The translations under genes and the position numbers were made by a program. From NCBI GenBank assembly GCA_015501055.1, contig JADNYV010000090.1, forward strand, positions 1 to 64,000: a DNA stretch of 64,000 nt, in the 5' to 3' direction. The first letter of the stretch is position 1; every line of letters begins with the position of its first letter. The notes beneath the pieces are model-generated. The model had not been told where the DNA came from. It did no database searches and saw only the letters and a list, made by a program, of their open reading frames with translations. Below are positions 45,321 to 55,480 of the stretch, piece after piece. This stretch comes from Mucidula mucida (lineage: Eukaryota > Basidiomycota > Agaricomycetes > Agaricales > Physalacriaceae).

Positions 45321-48300
45321 GAGGTACTTGTCGGATCAGGCCGTCTAGCCCCAACACCCTCGTTGGGTCGCCGCGTATTGGGCATTTGCTTCGTCCGCGA
45401 TTAGTTGGCGAAAGCTATGACGGGCTACATTGCAACGGCGCCCGATTTAAATATGCACCTGTCAAGAGCCATCAGGTGTGCGAGACGCGACGTACATGTC
45501 CAGTCCGCTGTGACGCTGTGAGGTTGGCATTCGTCCTTCTATCGCTGATAATCGTTTGACATGTGGCGAAGTGGCTATTCTTCATATCGTAACCTTCTGT
45601 CGTGCGGAACATTCCATCCCAGAGGTATGCGGTCTCGGAAAGCAAGACATAGAGGAGACTTTTGCTGCACGGATACGACGACCCTTGACTTATGGCGACT
45701 TGCGTTAGCGAAACAGCGCCCGTATGGACTGCAGGGGGTTTGTTTCGGTGTTCGATGTGAGAAGAACTTCATACCTGACATTCGCCTAGGAGTAGTACAA
45801 TCAGAAAAGGTATGTTCATACTAATCACGCCTTGGTTCAGCACCGTTATTGCATTCCTGGCAGGAGTTGTCGGTGCATCAATTGAGAGCAGAAGATCGAG
45901 GAGCCGTGTCCTACCGGATATGCGCGTCGGTTCGAAGATCGGACGACATACTGTTTTGCGGCGGCGGCGACAAAAATGAGCAGTGACCTGGACATTATTT
46001 GACAGGCTACAATAAAGGCAACATCAATGTCGCGAGGTTCATTCTCCACTTAACACTTTTCTGCCTGTCTTCCATACCAGCTATCTTCGCTAGTATGCCC
46101 ATTTTCGGATAATATCCTTGTACAGAGGCCACGGTTCGAGGCCACCTGTCCTACCGGGATGGCCCCTTGCCTAATGAGACCAAGAGTGTTTTTAGGTCCG
46201 TGTTGTGGCGAATCGTTTTCTCTGGTTCATGTGTGCTCATCCTTGTTGGCGGATCACTTCAAATCAGCGATGGATGGAAGCGGCAAAAGAGATCTTCGTG
46301 AGACTCCGAGAACTTCTTTTTGATGTTTCATGCGAGACGACGGTACGAGACTGATTGTGTAGTTCACATATGACGGCTTGTTTACTCTCCACTGTTCAGC
46401 GAAACGGTACAGTTTAATATCTGATTTGCACGATCAGCAGCTACGCTGAATGAACACAGGAGAAGTACCTTCAAGGCGCCTTGTCTTAGCGGAACGGCGC
46501 CGTCTATTTACTCAAGACCGGATCTCTTGAAGTGCTCATGGTTCAAATCCGAGATTCTGACATCCTTGAACGCGGGGAGGGAGAACTTCGAGGTGCGTTG
46601 GCTTATCGGAACAGCTCCCCATGTCCTCAGATGAGACGTTTTTTCGGTTTTCTTTGTATACACGACTTTGCCATGTATGAGTGACACCAGCTTCTCCTTG
46701 AAGTATCAATTGGAGAAGAGAGAGAGAGACCAAGGCGAGGCGACGTCTCATATATCAAATTGGGTCAACCTTTGTCCTTGGGTGTCAATACGTTGTCCGC
46801 ATTCCCCCGTACTTCTTGCAGATCACAAGTAGTGAACAGACCACGTCGTGGCCACTTGTCCTATTGGACTAGCGCCCCATGATTGCATCATGGCGAAGAT
46901 TTTTTGGTTTACTTGAAAACAGCAGATCAGGGATCTCAGCCCAGATCCGTGTCTTCATTTTGAGGCTACTTATCCTACCAGAATGGCGCCTCATAACATC
47001 TTGTCCTATTTCATTTTTTAAGGAATCAGATGCGCATGACATTTGACGGGTTGTAGGATGAAAGAGTCCCATCAGCGGGAGGCGAGCCGCGACCTGGCCG
47101 CGTCTCGTTGGGACTGGAATCAGCAACATTGAATTCTGACAACGAGTTGATGGTAGAAGGCGGCAAGGTCAAATCTCCGCTTGAATTTCCTGCCTCAAAC
47201 CAGCTACTACTAGGTCCATTTCTGTGTGTCGGCACCACCTAGCCTTATGACACGCATCTATGTTTTAGCTCGGTTGTTGTGGCACTCCCTCGTCTGCTCA
47301 TCTTACCAGTGACCACTGACTGTGTAATTACACAATTGGGATGAGGCGCCGTGTCTTATCGGAATGGCGGCTGATCTATCATGGACAATACAACTTTTGT
47401 TGTTGAGGATGATTACTACAAGGCGGTTCAACAATGGAGAACAAGCGGGACACGTGAAGGAGAGAGAAAGGTAACATAGTTGAAATCTGGCGAGGCAAGT
47501 TGTCCCAGTAGATATGTGGTCTCAATAAACAAGCACTGAGTTGGTCATTTTCTCTGGCACATTGGATTTAGGTCTGGCTGCCTCCCAGTCATATGTATAC
47601 TTTGTGGCAGACTTCCGAGGCAACTTGTCTTATCAGAACAAGCGGCTTGCATGCAACGGGTTCCTAAATGCATCACCTTTTTTAGGTGTCAATGCCTAAC
47701 TGCCTTAGCGGCAAAATCTGAATGACATGCAAGGGCACTTATCCTACCAGAAAGTTATCTAAGTGGAATGGGTGTGAGTCATGTTTTGAGTGTTATACCA
47801 ACATTTGAAGTTACAGGTTGGACACATGCCTTTCTTTCTATACCCTAAAAGCAACAGGTAGCTGGCACACTTGATTGATAAGAGATCCCAGTCATTGTAA
47901 GGCAACATAGCCTACTGGACATGGTGCCTTAATGTGATGGGTAGTGGGAATTTTTTGGCAATGACGTGAATGATGTGCATTCAATCTCTGCTTGAATACC
48001 TCATGTCTGTGCACTTTTCTTCATATTCAAGGCCACATATCCTATTGAAATGGTGCCTTGTGTGTTAATGAGAGTAACTTTTGTTTTAGGTCAGCTGTGG
48101 CTGTTGTCAATGGATTCACCGCTCTGCAATTAAAATCACTTGCACCTTGTTCACTGTGTTAGCTGATTCTTTAGGTTGTCATGAAGGTTCAGCAGTGCTA
48201 TTGCTCAAGGTTACATATTCTATTGGACTGGCACCTTGTACCAAAAGAAAATCTTCCATTTTTTAGGTCTGAGGGAGTCGTACTTGCGCTAGTCCCCACT

Positions 48301-48640
48301 TGGGTGTGCTTATTGTCAAAATAAAGGTGTCTTATCTTATTGGAACGGCATGTTGGGGCACAGCTCAATGTTGGCATGCCATGAGCATATGCCTAATAAG
48401 TACACATTCTTGAGTACTTAATGTACAGATGGGATGTGTGGCAACACGTCCTAGTGAATATGGTGCAGCTTCAAGAATTTGGGGTCTACATCTTTTTTGT
48501 TTTTGTTAAGGGGTTAAATATAGGCAAACACCTCATATTGATCCTATTTGGGAGTCAAGTACTTGGATGTGTAGTAAAGTTAAGCAACATGAGGAACTTG
48601 AGGCAACATGTTCTATTGGAAAGAACATCACCTCGTGCAA
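45321..48640 (+). repeat. Array of ~18 degenerate tRNA-like repeats
   Basis: A 30 bp core with approximate form GAGGCNACNTGTCCTAYCGG then AAYGGCGCCT recurs at about 45321, 45419, 45693, 45899, 46138, 46473, 46590, 46847, 46962, 47343, 47617, 47731, 47899, 48029, 48207, 48324, 48438 and 48600. Its ends (GGCGCC/GGCGCC) form a hairpin. Copy 46473 contains TAGCGGAACGG, a perfect tRNA A box, and 55 bp later GGTTCAAATCC, a perfect B box. Many copies are followed 20-40 bp later by TTTTTTAGGT or TTTTTTGG. Spacing is irregular (about 100-350 bp). Copies at the left keep CG dinucleotides; those at the right have TG/CA instead. No protein-coding gene lies in this stretch. Confidence 0.7.
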
Positions 48641-48724
48641 AGGCCGCAAATTGCAAGATTTTTTGTGTAAGACACATCTTAGCAATTCTTGGCCTCAGCT
48701 CTTGGGTTGAAGAGATGTGAATGA

Positions 48725-49491
48725 TGTTATAAATCGCCATATTTTCACATTTTCACATCTTATCATATCTTATTGGGGGCCTTGTCTTATCAACCAACAG
48801 ACTGTTTCATCATCTGTTTTGTCACCAATCATACTCCTTTTCATTACCAAAGCCATACTCATGTCGGACACACGCCCAACACATGGATAACATCATACAT
48901 GCCGATACTGTACTAACGCGACCGTTAATTCACATAACGCGTCACAGGGCCCCGTGAAGTGAACTAATTCGGCTTCCATAATACGTAACAACGGTAAATT
49001 TTGTCGGGATCAGCCCAAATGCGGAAATTTTTGCCGCGGCGGCTCCCAATATGGTCTATGGACCCTGGATGAACTACTGGTAATTTAGTTCACAATCATA
49101 ACGCGTAACATGCCGTGAAGATCCGGTTGCGTTAGTACAGTATCTCATGGTCTTCCTATTGGATACACACCACCGACACTCGTAGCACACATGGTCGTTT
49201 CAGTATTATTACTTACATGCAGTTACCACTCGTATTTAATGGTTTCATGGACTAGTAGCATACAACACTGGGTCAAGGGCATGGAGCATCCCTAGTGGAA
49301 ACATGTATGGACAAGGAGTCCCAAACACAGACTTACTAGTATATAAGCAGTAGTGTAGTATCATTGTACTTTAGTTCCGATCTCGTTTATACACCTGGCC
49401 TAGCCTAGTCCTACGGACACAAACACTTTCTTTTCCCTAAGTCTCTCTGTGGTACCTGGTTTAGTCTCGTGGCTATAGTCAGTCGCTAACA
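48725..49491 (+). repeat. 5' LTR of element 2 (with MITE insertion)
   Basis: TGTTATAAATC...GTCAGTCGCTAACA. It carries a 233 bp insertion; without it the LTR is 532 bp. Its left part differs from the 3' LTR mainly by CG-to-TG/CA changes. TATA box TAGTATATAAG near 49338. Confidence 0.9.
48908..49140. mobile_element. TA-flanked MITE (233 bp)
   Basis: Inverted termini CTGTACTAACGCGACCG and CGGTTGCGTTAGTACAG, flanked by a TA on each side (48906-48907 and 49141-49142). The LTRs at 28446 and 54940 show the empty site (GCCGATACCTCATGG-like). A TA duplication points to the Tc1/mariner superfamily. No coding capacity. Confidence 0.85.
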
Positions 49492-50090
49492 GAAGATCAG
49501 AACTACCTTCTACCACCTACCACACATCCCTGATCGTCGATCAGCACTTCGCTGTTTGATCATTGCACATTCCCCTATTCCCTTTCCCTGTTTACAGATC
49601 AACGGAATCCTAATTCCAGCGCACGTCCGCATACATGTGTATTGGTCCCAGTAGCGCCGGCTAACAGTTAGAGATAACTGCCTCGGGTGCTGGAAGTAGC
49701 CGCTCTTACGAGAACGAACTTTTGGCAGTTGCACTTCAGTGGGCGCTGTTTACGGGTCAACCCCCGTTCCCAGGAAAACTTCGGCTTACCTCACACCAGA
49801 GGGACGTCGGCTGGGCAATTGCGAACTTGTGACGAGCTCTTGGGCTCCGTAGATACGTAGTCAGTAGTCGGTAAAATAGTGTAGACAGTTACGATACCTA
49901 CCTACTTTACTTACCTTACGATACACATCATCATTCCCCACCCTACCAAGTCCTGGATTCTATTTCAGATCTAGGCGATCCCTCCCTATTCATCCAAACC
50001 TCTATTCCCTCACCCGTTTCATCCAAATCCGCATCACCCATATCCCCACTTTCACCCTTTCACTCTCCGATCCTATCACCCCGATTCATC
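49492..50090 (+). other. Untranslated leader of element 2
   Basis: Between LTR and gag start; matches the leader at 29645-30241 of element 1. No open frame of interest. Confidence 0.7.
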
Positions 50091-51019
50091 ATGTCCAACG
50101 AAGCACCCAAAACCGCTCCTCACACACCCGCTCATCACGCCGATGTCAAAACCAAAGGCCGATCCCTTGTCAACAAGCCTTACGGCTATAACGGAGACAA
50201 GTCCAAGTACAAGAGCTGGTGGCGATCGATGTTCACATACATCCGTGACAAGAAGAACAACCTCACATCGGACTCCGAAAGGATCAATGTTGTTCTCTCC
50301 TATATCCGAGGAGATCACGTAGATGCATGGGTCCAGAACTACTCAGACCAGAACTTCAACGAGGAAGAAGAGGAATGGACAGTCTCTTGGACGGAGTTCA
50401 AGGAGCACTTGAAGGAGCGATTTATAGATTCCAACCTTGCGGGAGACGCGCAAGACCAGATCAAGCAATTGCGCCAGGGGCAAGACACCACTTAAGATTT
50501 CTTCCAGAAGTTCGAGGTTCTGCTCACTCAGGCAGGATACTCAAAGGATGACACATTTGTTGTGCGACTTCTCAAGACCAATGTCAACGAGAAGATCATC
50601 GACCAGATCTATGGCAGCCGAGACGGGTTGCCAGAGAAGTACAAGGATTGGAAGGCACAGATCATTCAGATCGATCAGCTGTGGAGAAGGCGGGCGGCGA
50701 GCAAGAGGTCCGGCATGCAGTCCCGGCCCCAAGCTCCGCAGATGGCTACATCAAGAGCCAATCCTACAAACCACCCCCGACGCCGATCACACGACGAGAT
50801 GCCACCGGTGTTACCTATGGAGGAGCCGGCAGGCCGATGGACATCGACAATGCACATCGAAGGGGACTCTGCTTCAGCTGTGGCAAACATGGCCACGTTA
50901 GCAGGTTCTGTCCGAAGAAGGGTCGACCCCAGACGATTCGGGGTCTATGGACCGAAATGAATGACGAGGAGAAGAAGAAGCTGGCCGAAGAGTTGGGTTT
51001 TGCAAAGCTCCCGCAGTAG
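50091..51019 (+). pseudogene. gag: gag of element 2 (two frame changes)
   Basis: Start MSNEAPKTAPHTPAHHAD, capsid-like region through HLKERFIDSNLAGDAQDQI. An inserted T near 50494 (CACTTAAG where element 1 has GCCAAG) then creates a stop. The reading continues in a second frame (LLKTNVNEKIIDQIYGSRDG) and, after a further change near 50770, in a third with the CCHC knuckle CFSCGKHGHVSRFC (about 50870-50912) to the stop at 51017. Particle shell and RNA-binding protein of the element. Confidence 0.85.
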
Positions 51020-51037
51020 ACGCAGTCCTGCCGGAGC
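50995..51037 (+). promoter_or_regulatory. -1 ribosomal frameshift signal, gag-pol, element 2
   Basis: Slippery G_GGT_TTT (50995-51001) in the gag frame, spacer GCAAA, then GCTCCCGCAG (51007-51016) pairing with CTGCCGGAGC (51028-51037). The gag stop TAG (51017-51019) is in the 11-base loop. The -1 frame is open into protease. Only the spacer differs from element 1. Confidence 0.8.
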
Positions 51038-53144
51038 AGTCATCAAGGAAAGGGTCGTCAGATGCAGAATCTATTTACAGTACGGGTACTGAAACATCTA
51101 AAATATCATCGACGACTTTACCACCAAAACCTGCGAAAGAAAGATTTGAGCCAAATACGCCCGAGTGGATTGCACAACGGCTAAGAGAGGATGACGTGTT
51201 GAGAGCAGTGGGAATTTTGAGAGCATGGATGCCGGAGCGGAGAGAGAGAGAAGCGACGGAGGAGAAGGTGATGGCGATCAGAGCGTTGACAAAGGAAGCT
51301 GCGGTGGAAGTTGTGACAGAGTTGAAAAAGTCGAGGAAGTACATCCGGGGAACAAAGGGGCAGGACATGAAACTCCGAGTAACCATAGAGAGCGTACACA
51401 CAGGCTCTGAATGGGAAACGAGTGCCCTTCTTGACAGCGGAGCAACGGGTTCTTGCGTCAATAAAGAATTCGTCGAGAAGAACGGGCTCCCGATCAAGGA
51501 GTTACCGGTCAAGCTCCCTGTCTACAATGCGGATGGAACCCTAAACAAGGGAGGAGCAATCGAAGGTTTTGTGGAGGTCCGGATGAAGATCGGTGATCAT
51601 GCAGAAAAGATCGAGTTGGCCGTCACCAATCTTGGCAAAACAAGCATCTTTTGGGGCTAGATTGGTTACGATATCACAACCCCACGATCAACTGGACGGA
51701 ATCCACGTTGACTTTTGATCGATGCCCAGACCGTTGCGGTTACCTACCCGAGTATAACTCGCCGGAAGACGAAGGAGAAGATGTAGAAGAAAAGCTGGAA
51801 GAGGGAGAGCGTTGTTCTGGATGGACTGGGACAACTATCGCAAAAGCGGTGAAAAGCTGAGATCACAACAGCCTTCATCTGCTGCTGCACCTTACATTGA
51901 GGAATTTTCCGATGTATTCAGCAAGGCGGACTTTGATAAGTTACCGGAGCGAAGACCCTGGGATCACGCGATAGAACTCACGCCTGGTTCCAAACCGGTT
52001 GACTGCAAGGTCTATCCCCTTAGTCCATCCGAGCAGAAGGCATTAGACGAGTTCTTGGAGGAAAAATACGCACGGGACGCATACGGCCATCAATCTCACC
52101 CATGGCGTCACCATTCTTCTTTGTCAAGAAGAAGGACGGAGCCTTCGGCCAGTACAGGATTATCGGAAGTTGAACGACATGACAATCAAGAACCGATACC
52201 CCTTGCCGTTGATCAGAGCTTATCGACAAGCTGAAGGGAGCAAAGGTTTCACAAAGATGGATGTCCGATGGGGTTACAATAACATCCGGATCAAAGATGG
52301 TGATGAGTGGAAAGCGGCGTTTAGAACAAATGAGGCTGTTCGAGCCATTAGTAATGTTCTTCGGACTCACAAACTCGCCGGCAACGTTCCAATCGTTCAT
52401 GAATCACATCTTGAAGGAGTTGATTGACGCGGACATGTTATAGTTTACCTAGATGATATACTATCTTTACGAACACTCTCGGGAGCATAGACAGATTGTA
52501 CGAAAGGTATTGAGATATTACGAGTAAATAAGCTGTATTTAAAACCCGAGAAATGTAGTTTTGAGGCACAGACTGTAGATTACTTAGGAGTTATTGTTGG
52601 AGGAGGAGAAGTGAAGATGGATCCGGCAAAAGTGGCCGTAGTGAAGGAATGGAAGGAGCCGACGAAGAAGAAGGAAGTGCAGTCATTCCTGGGATTCTGC
52701 AACTTCTACCGACGTTTCATTCGGGGATTTGCGGGAGTAGCGAAGCCGTTGACATCGCTAACCGGGAAGGGCGAGTGGGTTTGGGGCATGGAGCAGCATG
52801 AGGCGTTTGAGGAGTTGAAACGGAGGATGACGGAAGAACCCGTTCTGATCGTACCACGCGACGACGGCAAGTTTCGAGTTGAGGCGGACTCCTCGAACTA
52901 TGCAACGGGGCGTTCTTTCCCAGTTTGTTGATGGAAAATGGAGACCAGTAGCTTTCCGATCTCGCGCGCTGAACAAGTGGAGCGCAATTATGAGATCTAC
53001 GACAAAGAGATGATGGCTATTATGGACTCGATTGACGACTGGGGCAATATCTCCTAGGCGCTAAGGAGACAGTGGAGGTTTTTACCGATCATCAAAACCT
53101 TCAGTACTTAGGAAACCGCAGAAGTTGAACCGGAGGCAGGCGCG
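51004..53144 (+). pseudogene. pol: pol part 1 of element 2: protease, RT, RNase H (indels)
   Basis: The protease has an intact LLDSGATGS (about 51429-51455). A deletion at 51652 breaks the frame just before GLDWLRYHNPTINW. RT is recognisable by [51 protein letters not shown] and the catalytic VYLDDIL (about 52443-52465). At least six small indels between 51820 and 52500 scatter it over three frames. RNase H is recognisable by DPAKVAVVKEWKEPTKKKEV (RT/RH linker, 52611-), FRVEADSSNYATG and DHQNLQYL, and also has frame breaks near 52910-53130. Inactive as it stands. Confidence 0.85.
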
Positions 53145-54947
53145 ATGGGTTACGGAGTTGGCGAGTATGATATACAGATGATTCACAAGCCGGGCAAGAC
53201 AATGGGGAAAGCTGATGCCTTGTCAAGGATGACAGGCCTTGAGAAGGGGGAAAAAGATAACGAAAACGTTGTTTTACTAAAACCGGAGTTTTTTATATCA
53301 CAAATTCAATTTTCTTTACATACAGTAGCTACACCGGAGGACGAATTACTTAACAAAATCAAACAAAGAAAAGGAAACAAGGACAGATACGTACAAAAAG
53401 CATTAGAAAACAAAGAAAAAGGATGGGAAGAGAAGGAAAACGGACTTATTATATGGAAAGATCGTATTTACATACCGAAGGACAAGGAATTGCGGGGAAA
53501 AGTTATTGGAATGCATCATGATGCACAGCTTGCAGGGCATCCGGGACGGTACAAGACTCTCGAGTTGATCACACGCACCTATTGGTGGCCAGGAATTAGC
53601 CGAGACGTCCGCGAATACGTGGAAGGGTGTCAAAAATGCCAAGTTACAAAGTCACATCGCACAAAACCGGCTGCACCCCTCCATCCTATAGACGTACCAA
53701 GCGAACCATGGGAGAAAGTTGGGACGGACATGATCGGCGAGTTGCCGGAGTCGGGAGGATACAATGCGATCAGCACGTTTGTGGACCATTTCACAAAGCG
53801 GTTACGCATTATACCAACACACACCACCCTGACGTCAGAAGGCATGGCTCGTATTTACCGCGATCGAATCTTCCCCATACATGGATTGCCGCGACAGATG
53901 ATACACGATCGAGGTCCGCAATACCACTCGCGTTTCATGAAGGAGTTATACCGGCTGTTGGGCATTGAAGGGAACTTCACGACGGCGTACCATCCACAGG
54001 CAAATGGGCAGACGGAACGGCTGAACCAAGAGATAGAACATTTCTTACGGTTATTCGTCAACTACCATCAGAACGACTGGCACGAATGGTTACCCTCTGC
54101 TGAATTCGTTTACAACGATCGAGTTCACTCGGCGACCAAAGTCACTCCGTTCTTCGCAGACATGGGCAGACATCCCTACAAAGGCACCGCTCCGAAAACG
54201 GCATCGAGAAATGAGACTGCGCAGGAGTTTGCCGACGGCATGAGGAAGACATGGGACGAAGTGGGGTCAGCATTGAAGATGGCAAAAGAAGACATGAAAC
54301 GGTTTTATGACAGGAAGCGGACAGAGGCAGTAGAGTACAAGGAAGGCGACAAAGTATGGCTGGAGGGGACGAATCTCAGCACGGACCGACCAATGAAGAA
54401 GCTCGATGACAAACGCTTCGGGCCGTTCAAAGTGATCAAGAAAGTCGGGACGAGCTCTTACAAGCTCCAGATTCCTCACACGTGGAAAAGCATTCATCCC
54501 GTGTTCAATGAGGCTCTGTTGACGCCTTACCACGAGCCGCAATTTCCGACGCAACCCCGAGACACGCGTCCACCACCTGTGCTGGAAGGAGCCGAACCGG
54601 AATGGGAGGTTGAGAAAGTGGTGAATTCCCGGAAGTACCGCGGGGGTTTTCAATACAAGGTTCACTGGAAGGGTTATGGCACACACGAACAGACATGGGA
54701 ACCGGCATGCAATCTCAAGAATGCCGACGAAGCCATTCGCGATTTCCACCAGCAGTACCCGAAAAGCCGAAGCCACCTGCGCTTGCTCGCATCGAAGTCC
54801 CCATGTCGCAATTTCCATCACACCTATTCCGACCCATGCCACCGCCTGACACCGAACCTATTGATGTCACGCTACCCTCTGCGGCCCTCATGGAGCAAAT
54901 CTGGCGCAGAATGGAACTTGCGCCTTAAGGAGGGGGTGATGTTATGA
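53145..54947 (+). CDS. pol: pol part 2 of element 2: integrase with chromodomain
   Basis: Open frame of 600 codons from the end of RNase H (EYDIQMIHKPGKTMGKADAL) through integrase. Zinc-binding HHCC region: MHHDAQLAGHPGRYK, then GCQKCQ. Catalytic triad: Asp195 (GTDMIG), Asp255 (HDRGPQ), Glu291 (QTERLNQE), spaced D-X59-D-X35-E. Chromodomain at about 486-537 (EWEVEKVVNSRKYRGG, YKVHWKGYGTHEQTWEP), the module by which chromoviruses target modified histones. After QQYP the frame probably slips: the alternative frame (PALARIEVPMSQFPSH...) ends at 54928 and looks more natural than the residues here. The first codon is not a true start; the product would be cut from a polyprotein. Confidence 0.9.
   Translation: MGYGVGEYDIQMIHKPGKTMGKADALSRMTGLEKGEKDNENVVLLKPEFFISQIQFSLHTVATPEDELLNKIKQRKGNKDRYVQKALENKEKGWEEKENGLIIWKDRIYIPKDKELRGKVIGMHHDAQLAGHPGRYKTLELITRTYWWPGISRDVREYVEGCQKCQVTKSHRTKPAAPLHPIDVPSEPWEKVGTDMIGELPESGGYNAISTFVDHFTKRLRIIPTHTTLTSEGMARIYRDRIFPIHGLPRQMIHDRGPQYHSRFMKELYRLLGIEGNFTTAYHPQANGQTERLNQEIEHFLRLFVNYHQNDWHEWLPSAEFVYNDRVHSATKVTPFFADMGRHPYKGTAPKTASRNETAQEFADGMRKTWDEVGSALKMAKEDMKRFYDRKRTEAVEYKEGDKVWLEGTNLSTDRPMKKLDDKRFGPFKVIKKVGTSSYKLQIPHTWKSIHPVFNEALLTPYHEPQFPTQPRDTRPPPVLEGAEPEWEVEKVVNSRKYRGGFQYKVHWKGYGTHEQTWEPACNLKNADEAIRDFHQQYPKSRSHLRLLASKSPCRNFHHTYSDPCHRLTPNLLMSRYPLRPSWSKSGAEWNLRLKEGVML
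54927..54939 (+). other. Polypurine tract of element 2
   Basis: AAGGAGGGGGTGA directly before the 3' LTR: the usual primer for plus-strand DNA synthesis. Confidence 0.8.
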
Positions 54948-55468
54948 ATGACCATATTTTCACACTTTCACATCTTATCATATCTTATCGGGGGCCTTGT
55001 CTTATCAACCAACGGACTGTTTCATCATCTGTTTCGTCACCGATCATACTCCTTTTCATTACCGAAGCCGTACTCATGTCGGACACACACCCAACACATG
55101 GATGACATCATACATGCCGATACCTCATGGACTCCCTATTGTATACACACCACCGACACTCGTAGCACACATGGTCGTTTCAGTATTATTACTTACATGC
55201 AGATACCACTCGTATTTAATGGTTTCACGGACTAGTAGCATACAACACTGGGTCAAGGGCGTGGAGCATCCCTAGTAGAAACGCGTATGGACAAGGAGTC
55301 TCAAACACAGACTTACTAGTATATAAGCAGTAGTGTAGTATCATTGTACTTTAGTTCCGATCTCGTTTATACACCTGGCCTAGCCTAGTCTTACGAACGC
55401 GGACGCTTTCTTCCTTAGTTCTTGCTGTGGTACCTGGTTGAGTCTTGTGGCTTAGTCAGTCGCTAACA
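54940..55468 (+). repeat. 3' LTR of element 2
   Basis: 529 bp, TGTTATGAATGACC...GTCAGTCGCTAACA, uninterrupted; TATA box TAGTATATAAG near 55315. Serves as the empty-site reference for both MITE insertions. Confidence 0.92.
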
Positions 55469-55480
55469 ATTCCTCGCCAG

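Larger units (their letters stand above)
48725..55468 (+). mobile_element. Ty3/gypsy chromovirus, near full length (element 2)
   Basis: 5' LTR 48725-49491, leader 49492-50090, gag 50091-51019, pol in -1 frame to about 54930, polypurine tract 54927-54939, 3' LTR 54940-55468. Domain order PR-RT-RNase H-INT-chromodomain identifies a Ty3/gypsy chromovirus (Metaviridae). gag and the PR-RT part carry small indels; the integrase part is intact. No TGG-type tRNA primer site directly follows the 5' LTR (GAAGATCAGAACTAC is found), so priming is unusual or unknown. Flanking 5-mers (AATGA, ATTCC) do not match, so no target duplication is visible. Confidence 0.95.

Noticed and set aside
45321..48640. CRISPR array
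   Set aside because: Repeats are degenerate, unevenly spaced and in a eukaryotic genome; no cas genes.
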